Shown here: positions 7,822 to 14,221 of the stretch, piece after piece | How positions within the stretch are numbered: position 1 is the first letter of the stretch | Layout of the letters: each line of letters opens with the position of its first letter | DNA from: JBFJVZ01 sp041623895 | GTDB lineage: Bacteria > Planctomycetota > Planctomycetia > Pirellulales > Pirellulaceae | Direction of reading: 5' to 3' | NCBI GenBank assembly: GCA_041623895.1 | Contig: JBFJVZ010000124.1 | Span: 1 to 17,150, forward strand | Length of the DNA stretch: 17,150 bases | Notes under the pieces: model-generated | Database searches by the model: none | What the model saw: only the letters and a program-made list of their open reading frames with translations | What the model was told of the DNA's origin: nothing | Program-made: the position numbers and the translations under genes

Positions 7822-7885
7822 GAGCATATCCTGAAGAGTCCGGTGAATGTTTCTTAGTTTATGCGGCGGGCAAGCCCAGGCGCCC

Positions 7886-7943
7886 GAAAGTCGTCGTTTG
7901 CTCCGCAAACGAACGCCCGCGCGCGGAGCGAACGACGACTTTC
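7886..7943. repeat. REP-like inverted repeat between divergent propeller genes
   Basis: The 21-base arm at 7886-7906 (ending TTTGCTCCGC) is the reverse complement of 7923-7943 (beginning GCGGAGCG) at 20 of 21 positions, with a 16-base spacer. Within the left half, GTTTGC-TCC-GCAAAC (7896-7910) forms an alternative perfect hairpin, so two exclusive folds are possible. The site lies in the divergent promoter region of the PQQ-like and PVC cytochrome genes. It looks like a dispersed bacterial intergenic palindrome; a regulatory role cannot be excluded. Confidence 0.65.
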
Positions 7944-8067
7944 ATGGATTCACGGCACTCGGAGTCTGCCTGCTACTTTTCAAAGCGGATGGACGACTTC
8001 GATCGCTACTTTTCGAGCTAAGATGGTGATCATTTCAAGGATCTTTTTCGCCATCAGAAGCAACCAA

Positions 8068-10614
8068 ATGCGTCTTTCGGTCATTTTGCTGACTTTGGTT
8101 TTCAGTAGCACGCAGGTATTCGCCGGCGACACGGGCATCGATGTGGCTGACGGATTAACCATTCGCCTGGTTGCCGATGATGACTTGGTGCCCGATTGCA
8201 CGACGGTGACCGTCGATTCCTTGGGGCAAGTCGTTGCCTCAGGACCGGGATACATACGCGCTTTGATCGACAACAACAACGATGGCGTCTTTGATATGGA
8301 AAAGACGCTGGTCGAGGGAATCAGTCATGGTGCTCATGGGCTTTGTTTCGATGCGGGCGATTTGTATTTCGTTGCTGACGGTGGCGTCTGGAAGGTCAGT
8401 GATTCCGACGACGATGGATTTGTTGATTCCCAACCGCAGCGAATGCTGGAGATCAAGACCGGGGGCGAACACGATGCGCATGCTGTGCGGAAAGGTCCCG
8501 ACGGTTATTGGTACCTGATCGCCGGCAATGCGACCAAAGGAATGTTCGATCTGCAAAACGTGGAAAGTCCCGTGATCGCGAGTCCGCGTGCCGGGGCAAT
8601 TTGGAGGATTACGCCCGATTGGACGAGGCGCGAAGTATGGGCGTATGGTTTTCGCAATGCTTACGATTTCGATTTTGCCCCCGGCCATGCGATCGACACG
8701 TTCGATAGTGATGGCGAACGCGACGTGTCGCTTCCCTGGTATCGCCCGACGCGGGTGTTTCGCGTTCGCATGGGGCAGGACGCCGGTTGGATCAGCCGTA
8801 GTTGGAAACGGCCCAATTTCGATCCACAAATGCCGGCGGTCATTGCAGAACTTGGGCGTGGATCGCCAACGGGCGTGCTGAGATCAGGCAATCGGCGTTT
8901 ACCAAAACGATTTAACAATGGCGTGTTTGTGCTCGATTGGACGTTCGGGCGAATCATCTTTGTCGGCGACAACGGTCGCTCAGAAATCGTTGCACAGCCA
9001 AGCGGAACAACTGGTTTTGCGGTAACCGACATCGACGCGCTGCCCGATGGCCAGTTGGTGATCAGCGTGGGTGGCCGGCGCAGCCGCGGTGGCTTGTATT
9101 TGATCGACGCGATCGAACCAACGGCAGCCACAAAGACAGAGCCGCTGTGGTCAGAGGAAGTGGTGGAGTTTCAACGTGAGGAAATCACACGCCGGCTATT
9201 TGAGCTCCGTGCACTTGGGGAACCGGTGGTCGATGCCGAAGCCGCCGCGGTTGCGATCGCTGCGTTGCAAATGAACACAACCGAACAGAGATACATGAAT
9301 GCCATGACATTGTTGATCGAAAGTCTTGGCGGGTTGGGGCCGGGGGATCCAAAGGACGCACGCGGCAAAGAACAGGTGGCCGCCGTCTTCGATGGCTACC
9401 GGGGACGGAAACGGCCAGCCATCGAAGCCAGGCTTTTGCAGGAGGCCACGGAAAAACTCTTGGAGGTCCTGAAGTCCGACTCGGATAATGTGCCATTTCG
9501 CAACGAAGTCGTCCGAACCTTGGCGGTTCTGGAACCTGAATCCAAAGAAGTCTTTAACACCTTGGCCAGCGACCTCGGGCGTGTCGAATCACCGATGGAC
9601 AAATTGCATCGGCTGATCGCGCTGGCGCGATTGCCGGTATCACGAAGTGACGAGATGACCGAGCAAGTCGTGGCGGCGATGATCGAGATTCCTGTCTTGG
9701 TAGAAGAATCAGGTCTGAAAGTCGACCGAAACTGGACGCCTCGCTTGGGGGAATTGTTCGACGCACTGGCACGGCGTGATTCGTTGCTGCCCAGCCGGTT
9801 GGTATCGCATCCTGATTTTGGGCACCCCGCGCATCTGGTGTGGACCGAGCGGATGGATCCGGAAAACTTGGAACGCGCGCGGCAACTGCTGCTGGTGCGC
9901 AGCCGTGACGGCCAGATTGATCCAGCGATTGCCAAATTCATCGCGCTGGGTAACGACGCGATTCCAAGAAGTTTTATCAAGCAGTGGCTGGCTGATCCCA
10001 ACACACGTACGGCCGCCTGGCTGGCATTGGCCAGGAATCCCAGCGAAGTCGATATTGGGCAGTTGCAGCAAGCCGCCTTGTCGGTCGATAGCACCGTGCG
10101 GGCCGCAGCGGAAATGGCCCTGAAAAAGCTGGACGCTGAACTCCCCAACCGAGAAAGCAATTCACAAACGGTGCAAACATGGATCAAACGCACCAAGGCG
10201 ATTCTGGCCCGCAAAGGCAATCTTGAAAGCGGCAAGCAACTCTTTGTGGCTCGCCAATGCGCCAACTGTCACAACGGCGCCAAGGCATTGGGACCGTCAC
10301 TGGAAGGAATTAGCAAGCGATTCAGTGGCGAAGACATCTTACGAGCGACCGTGGATCCCAATCACACGATCGCCGACCGCTACCGAGCCAAACAAATCCT
10401 GACGGCCGACGGTGATGTGCTGGTCGGAATGACGATCTACGAAAGCGTCGATGGACTGACGCTCTTGACCGCCGAGTCAAGAACGCTGCGGTTGAATGCA
10501 GACGACATCGAAGAGATCAAGGATTCGACCAAATCCCTGATGCCCGAGGGCCTGCTGAAAGGGCTGTACAACGATCACGTCGCCGACCTGCTGGCCTACA
10601 TGCAGTCGCTGTAG
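8068..10614 (+). CDS. PVC-type secreted protein: N-terminal propeller, helical repeats, C-terminal CxxCH heme domain
   Basis: 848 residues from the ATG at 8068, which puts a Sec signal peptide at 1-19 (SVILLTLVFSSTQVFA). An in-frame ATG at 8023 would add 15 residues; neither has a clear ribosome-binding site. Residues 25 to about 350 form a glucose-dehydrogenase-like propeller (GISHGAHGLCFDAGDLYFVA, WAYGFRNAYDFDF, NNGVFVLDWTFGRIIFVG) with two Asp-rich calcium-like loops, DNNNDGVFD (68-76) and DSDDDGFVD (112-120). Residues about 410-690 are helical, probably HEAT-like repeats. The C-terminal module (about 718-848) has the heme motif CANCH (C731, C734, H735), ALGPSLEGISKRF, and the terminal SLMPEGLLKGL, whose Met is the probable distal ligand. 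This is the family TIGRFAM calls membrane-bound dehydrogenase plus Pirellula/Verrucomicrobium heme-binding domain. It is probably a periplasmic electron-transferring oxidoreductase; the substrate is unknown. Confidence 0.92.
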   Translation: MRLSVILLTLVFSSTQVFAGDTGIDVADGLTIRLVADDDLVPDCTTVTVDSLGQVVASGPGYIRALIDNNNDGVFDMEKTLVEGISHGAHGLCFDAGDLYFVADGGVWKVSDSDDDGFVDSQPQRMLEIKTGGEHDAHAVRKGPDGYWYLIAGNATKGMFDLQNVESPVIASPRAGAIWRITPDWTRREVWAYGFRNAYDFDFAPGHAIDTFDSDGERDVSLPWYRPTRVFRVRMGQDAGWISRSWKRPNFDPQMPAVIAELGRGSPTGVLRSGNRRLPKRFNNGVFVLDWTFGRIIFVGDNGRSEIVAQPSGTTGFAVTDIDALPDGQLVISVGGRRSRGGLYLIDAIEPTAATKTEPLWSEEVVEFQREEITRRLFELRALGEPVVDAEAAAVAIAALQMNTTEQRYMNAMTLLIESLGGLGPGDPKDARGKEQVAAVFDGYRGRKRPAIEARLLQEATEKLLEVLKSDSDNVPFRNEVVRTLAVLEPESKEVFNTLASDLGRVESPMDKLHRLIALARLPVSRSDEMTEQVVAAMIEIPVLVEESGLKVDRNWTPRLGELFDALARRDSLLPSRLVSHPDFGHPAHLVWTERMDPENLERARQLLLVRSRDGQIDPAIAKFIALGNDAIPRSFIKQWLADPNTRTAAWLALARNPSEVDIGQLQQAALSVDSTVRAAAEMALKKLDAELPNRESNSQTVQTWIKRTKAILARKGNLESGKQLFVARQCANCHNGAKALGPSLEGISKRFSGEDILRATVDPNHTIADRYRAKQILTADGDVLVGMTIYESVDGLTLLTAESRTLRLNADDIEEIKDSTKSLMPEGLLKGLYNDHVADLLAYMQSL

Positions 10615-10709
10615 GTTTTGCCGCCGAGCCCGCCGGGTTTGCCGGGTTAGGTTTGAGCGAACAAGCGTTGGCTCGCAGTTCCGAGCTCCGCAACGTCGAG
10701 GCTGCGAAT

Positions 10710-10726
10710 CCGACACGGAGTGTCGG
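10710..10726. repeat. Perfect 7-bp hairpin with GGA loop at a convergent gene end
   Basis: CCGACAC (10710-10716) and GTGTCGG (10720-10726) pair perfectly around a GGA loop. The hairpin sits between the stops of the PVC cytochrome gene (10614) and the KAS-like gene (10741), where a bidirectional terminator would be expected, but neither strand shows a T-run after it. It is the same design as the hairpin at 412-430, with a different stem. Confidence 0.6.
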
Positions 10727-10740
10727 GCGACGATCAGTTT

Positions 10741-12054
10741 CTATGACTCAAATCGCTGAATGCGGACGGCGCTGGCTTGGCCCTGAGGGGTGACATTGGC
10801 GCTGATGAAACTGCTGCCGGCCGGAATCTTGTCGCCGCGACAAATGTTGACCGGGCACGCCGGATCGGGCTGATCGCAGTTACGTACGGGAAACAGCGTG
10901 CCGTCCAAGGCGAGCAAACTGGCAATGATTTCTACCATACCGCCGCCGGCTCCCAGATTGCCAACATGTCCTTTGATCGTTGTCACCGGCGGTTGTTGTG
11001 ATGGATCGCCAAACACTTCCGCGATCGCGGCCGCTTCTTGATGATCGCTATCGATGGTGGCTAAACCGTGGGCATGAATATGGCCGATCGACTTCGGGTC
11101 GGCATCACCGAGTGCACCGCGCAGAACGTTCACCAGAGCCTGCTTCATAAAGTCACTGCCAGATCTTGGCCCAACCGCACTACTTCCGAACCCGACGATT
11201 TCGCCCAGTATCGTTGCGTTTCGGTTTTGCGCATGCTGCAGATCTTCGCACACAATGGTCGCCGCACCTTCACCCAGCACGCTGCCGTCGCGCGTTTGAT
11301 CGAATGGGCGACTCATCGTCGTCGGATCATCGCGGTTACTGGCTAGAGGCTCTTGCAGCGAGGCATGCAACGATCGAATATCGTGGATCCGCGATCCCGT
11401 TGCGCCCGCCAACAACACATCCGCATGCCCTCGTGTGATTGTTGAATACGCTTCGGCGACCACCGCACCGGGAGAGGCCTCGCGAAGGGTGAGCGTGTTA
11501 TTAGCGCCTCGCAAATCGTTGTAAATCGCGACATGACTGGCAGGCATGTTCGGCAAGTACTTCAGCAACCACAGCGGATTGACTTCGGAGAGGCCCTGAC
11601 TGCCCCATTTTGCAAATTGGAATTCACCATGCTCGTCCAGGCAGCGGCGAATGCCTTCGGCTAATTCAATCGGCATCGACATGATGTAATCACAACCGAA
11701 GGTCACACCGGTCCGATCCCGGTCGCGTTTGTCCTCGGACAAGTCCGCATCGATCACTGCCATCTGGGAAGCCGCCACGCCCATCTCGATTTCGCGGCAC
11801 ATCATTTTGGTGCCTTTACGAATCGTTCGTTGAAGTTTCTTGTCCAGTGCCCCGTAGTTGCTGATATCTCCGGTGAATTCCATCGCTTCCGCGCCGGCGT
11901 CCACTCCCAAAGCTCCTTGTGGCAAGCGGGCTAACAGGCGGATGCCGCTGACGCCATCGCGCAGAGACTGAACAAGTGTACGTGCGTCCAAGCCGAGCGG
12001 CGTGACAGCTCCGACACCCGTAATGACGACACGTCGTTGAGAACGATTACCCAT
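10741..12054 (-). CDS. Beta-ketoacyl synthase (FabF-like) homologue lacking the active-site cysteine
   Basis: 437 residues from the ATG at 12054. It starts RRVVITGVGAVTPLG, the classic KAS II opening, and keeps GTKMMCREIEMGVAAS, RPFDQTRDGSVLGEGAATIV, HAHG (H329) and TTIKGHVGNLGAGGGMVE (K361, H363), so the thiolase fold of FabF-type condensing enzymes is clear. At the nucleophile elbow, where KAS enzymes have A-C-S/T-S, this protein reads TLREASPGAV, with Ala193 at the cysteine position. The usual C-terminal GFGG loop is also replaced by SANVTPQG. It therefore cannot condense acyl chains in the usual way; it may be a chain-length-factor-like partner or a decarboxylase-like pseudo-KAS. No acyl carrier protein or second KAS gene is adjacent. 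Codon use and length look normal, so recent decay is unlikely. Confidence 0.88.
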   Translation of the reverse strand: MGNRSQRRVVITGVGAVTPLGLDARTLVQSLRDGVSGIRLLARLPQGALGVDAGAEAMEFTGDISNYGALDKKLQRTIRKGTKMMCREIEMGVAASQMAVIDADLSEDKRDRDRTGVTFGCDYIMSMPIELAEGIRRCLDEHGEFQFAKWGSQGLSEVNPLWLLKYLPNMPASHVAIYNDLRGANNTLTLREASPGAVVAEAYSTITRGHADVLLAGATGSRIHDIRSLHASLQEPLASNRDDPTTMSRPFDQTRDGSVLGEGAATIVCEDLQHAQNRNATILGEIVGFGSSAVGPRSGSDFMKQALVNVLRGALGDADPKSIGHIHAHGLATIDSDHQEAAAIAEVFGDPSQQPPVTTIKGHVGNLGAGGGMVEIIASLLALDGTLFPVRNCDQPDPACPVNICRGDKIPAGSSFISANVTPQGQASAVRIQRFES

Positions 12055-12605
12055 AGCAAAGGCCGCGGCAGGCCGACAAATTCGTTAAATCAATCCCCGG
12101 AGACTCACGCCGGATCCAGGGGAATTCTAGTCGGACTGCAAAGCGGTGTCAGAGGGGGGCTAAATCTGATTGCTCGGGCAGCGCTGGAAAGCTGGCAACA
12201 TTTTGGGGGTATGGCTGCAAGCGGAGCTACGTTTCGCGGGGGCGGCTGCAGCAGGGTACAGCGTTGGAACCTGGCGGGATACCGCCAAAGCATCCGTTTC
12301 GTGCTTCGTCATCATTTGATTTTGGGCTAGCGGAACTCGCCAAGAGTTTCGCTTGCGTGCGTGAATCGCCGCAAGTCTTGGCGACTTCCGCTACGACTCA
12401 GATTTCAGCTTTAATCAGGATGGAATACGAGTGCTGCTTCGAGTCAGTTTCTGTGTGCCGCACAAGTTCAACCTGGAAGCACCACTCGGCTTTGTCTCAA
12501 AACTCGTAGCCGGAGTCCCAGACTTCGGTACGCGTCTTGGAAAACCTGAATTCTGGCGAATCCAGCTACGTGTTCGCGATTATTTTTTGAGTATTGAGAC
12601 AAAGC
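12055..12605. other. Intergenic region rich in inverted repeats
   Basis: 551 bases between the KAS-like start and the secretin-like stop. Open frames in it are short and unconvincing. It contains two distinct inverted-repeat elements (12328-12393 and 12484-12610). The 270 bases next to the KAS-like gene (12055-12327) show no structure I can name; they presumably hold that gene's promoter. Confidence 0.6.
12328..12393. repeat. REP-like inverted repeat, 17 of 18 paired
   Basis: The arm at 12328-12345 (TAGCGGAACTCGCCAAGA) and the arm at 12376-12393 (TCTTGGCGACTTCCGCTA) are reverse complements at 17 of 18 positions, with a 30-base spacer. The single mismatch is central. The layout is that of a dispersed intergenic palindrome in which one arm has picked up a substitution. 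It is 274 bases upstream of the KAS-like gene on the minus strand. Confidence 0.68.
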
Positions 12606-12610
12606 CTAGT
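12484..12610. mobile_element. MITE-like element with 22-bp terminal inverted repeats
   Basis: Left end 12484-12505 and right end 12589-12610 are reverse complements at 20 of 22 positions, including an uninterrupted 13-bp core, GGCTTTGTCTCAA (12488-12500) against 12594-12606. The 83-base interior has its own small hairpin (CCGGAGT/ACTTCGG) and an A/T-rich run, TATTTTTTGA. There is no coding capacity and no clear target-site duplication. The right end overlaps the last codon and TAG stop of the secretin-like gene. A structured 3' region of that transcript is the alternative reading. Confidence 0.5.
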
Positions 12611-13769
12611 AGCGGCCGCGGTTGGGTGATCCAGCACCATTGGCGACTTGGGGTACGAATGGTGTCGTGGTCAAGTTCTCAGAGGCGCGACCGCGAAATT
12701 CAATGAACAGCAACGCGTCGGCACGGCCTGCCGTCGTTCCCGTCAGCATTTCCAGGTTCAAAAGTGGCACGGCGGCTTGCGGACGCTCCGGGCTGGCCAC
12801 CACGCCGCAAGACAGCAATAGCACCATATCAGACGGCCAACGGAATCGTTCGTGCAACCGCCAGCTAACCAGTTGCGGTACATCGATCTTGGTACGGTGG
12901 ACTTGGTTGTTGGGCAGCGGCAAGTCAAGCTCGACCGACTTGAGCTTATCGACTTGATCGATCTCCGCCTTGATCACGCAGTCGATCACGCGGTTATCAA
13001 CCGACAGCAAAGGGCTGATTGACAAACGATAACCTTCCTGGATTTCTCCGGTTTCCGGTTCGTACGGCGGCCAGCCGGTCGGTGCAGGACGAACGTTGCG
13101 GACGTAGTTGCGACCACGTGTGCTAGCTAGCTTTTCTGTTTGACCGTTGTAGGTGATCAAGTCCAAGGCTTGCACTTGCCGGGCATCGGTGCGCTGCCGC
13201 AACATATTCATCACCAGCGCGGCGTTTTCTTTACTCAACAACCACGCTTGCACGCCGGCTGAATCCACGTTGACGTGTTGCATCATCAGATGAGCACGGC
13301 TGCGCCAATTCGGGTTGCCGACCGTCATCACTTTCAAGCTCAAGACTTGCGGATCCTTTTCGCCGGCGACAAAACGATCGACAACGGAACCGATCACTTG
13401 ATGCATTTCCGGTGTGTGATACACCGATAATTGATCTCGATCGGCACTTAAGAATCCAAACGGTGCGGTGAACCACACATCCGTCCCGGTCTCGCGCAGA
13501 ACCCAGTCGACGATGGCCTGCTCGGGACGATCGTGTTTGGTCAAGTAACCGGTATAAGGTCGCAAGTCATAAACACGATGCTCTTGACCGGCGGAACGAG
13601 GAAGTTGTCCGCCACCGGTGGTTTGACCGGCACCGGCATTCCGCTGCAAACTGGGTGGAGTCGATGCACCGGCTGCCGGCTGTTGACCGTCAACCTGCAC
13701 GTCTTCGCAAGTGTGAGTGAGCAGAGAAATCGCCGTGAAGCACGCGATTATCGTGAGCCATTGACGCAT
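12606..13769 (-). CDS. Exported secretin-like domain protein
   Basis: 387 residues from the ATG at 13769, chosen because AGGA lies eight bases upstream; a second ATG is at 13778 and the frame beyond needs TTG. Residues 1-20 (MRQWLTIIACFTAISLLTHT) look like a Sec signal peptide. A Gln/Gly/Pro-rich stretch follows to about 62. An N-terminal domain (about 65-140) is unrecognised. Residues about 145-330 resemble the beta-domain of secretins: LITYNGQTEKLAS, then EGYRLSISPLLSVDNRVI, then IDVPQLVSWRLHERFRWPSD and MVLLLSCGV, which parallel the gate, beta-strand and GG(L/V) segments of GspD-type proteins. It is shorter than true secretins and no other secretion gene is nearby, so pore formation is doubtful. 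The stop codon lies within the end of a MITE-like repeat. Confidence 0.7.
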   Translation of the reverse strand: MRQWLTIIACFTAISLLTHTCEDVQVDGQQPAAGASTPPSLQRNAGAGQTTGGGQLPRSAGQEHRVYDLRPYTGYLTKHDRPEQAIVDWVLRETGTDVWFTAPFGFLSADRDQLSVYHTPEMHQVIGSVVDRFVAGEKDPQVLSLKVMTVGNPNWRSRAHLMMQHVNVDSAGVQAWLLSKENAALVMNMLRQRTDARQVQALDLITYNGQTEKLASTRGRNYVRNVRPAPTGWPPYEPETGEIQEGYRLSISPLLSVDNRVIDCVIKAEIDQVDKLKSVELDLPLPNNQVHRTKIDVPQLVSWRLHERFRWPSDMVLLLSCGVVASPERPQAAVPLLNLEMLTGTTAGRADALLFIEFRGRASENLTTTPFVPQVANGAGSPNRGRY

Positions 13770-14221
13770 TGAATCCATTCCTGAGTCAGTCGCGCGTGAG
13801 TTTCTTGCTTGGCTATAGTCAGATTGACTGGCCGACGGCAAGTGAGAAACTGCAGAGGCATCAAGCTGAGAAGCGAACGGTGAAATACGGCAGAACAGAC
13901 AAGCTAGCTGGACTGCGCCTAACCAGCCGAAGTGTTGGTTTTGATTGCGAACATGAGTTTCCGGTTGGGTCCCCCACGCGCGTCACCAATAACGCTGATA
14001 CCCGGCTCTTTTCACTATCCCAGGGCGGCGCCTCGGGCTGCCAAATCGAGCCGGTCAGACAACTTAGACCGGTGCGCAGAGCCCAGCGACAGAGATTTTC
14101 GCTATCAATTGTTCACGTGACGGCTGGATGAGGGTTGTCGCGCGGTTTCAGACAACGACAATGATTGAAATCATTTAGATAACGCGAGCGGCGGGGCACC
14201 TAACGGGTCTGCTCGATAGTC
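13770..14221. other. Divergent intergenic region between secretin-like and VWA genes
   Basis: 452 bases without a convincing gene; a 120-codon plus-strand frame from 13769 has no recognisable features. It holds several small dyads: CCGGTC/GACCGG (14051-14072), GTTGTC/GACAAC (14134-14156) and a near-continuous palindrome at 14160-14175. Promoters for both neighbours must be here. Confidence 0.55.
14160..14175. promoter_or_regulatory. Palindromic candidate operator upstream of the VWA gene
   Basis: AATGATT (14160-14166) and AATCATT (14169-14175) are exact reverse complements separated by GA. The site is 46 bases before the VWA start. An overlapping 6-bp dyad, TTGTCG/CGACAA (14135-14161), abuts it. 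AT-rich short-spacer palindromes next to a start are typical of dimeric regulator sites; the regulator is unknown. Confidence 0.4.

Noticed and set aside
9396..10265. 289-codon open frame on the minus strand
   Set aside because: Antisense to the helical-repeat and pre-heme part of the PVC cytochrome gene, with Ser/Arg-rich low-similarity content; a shadow of the sense codon bias.
12055..12330. Possible small gene upstream of the KAS-like gene
   Set aside because: Open frames overlap the KAS start or have implausible composition; no initiation signal seen.
13769..14131. 120-codon plus-strand frame in the intergenic region before the VWA gene
   Set aside because: No ribosome-binding site, no motif, composition unlike neighbouring genes; begins inside the secretin-like gene's start.
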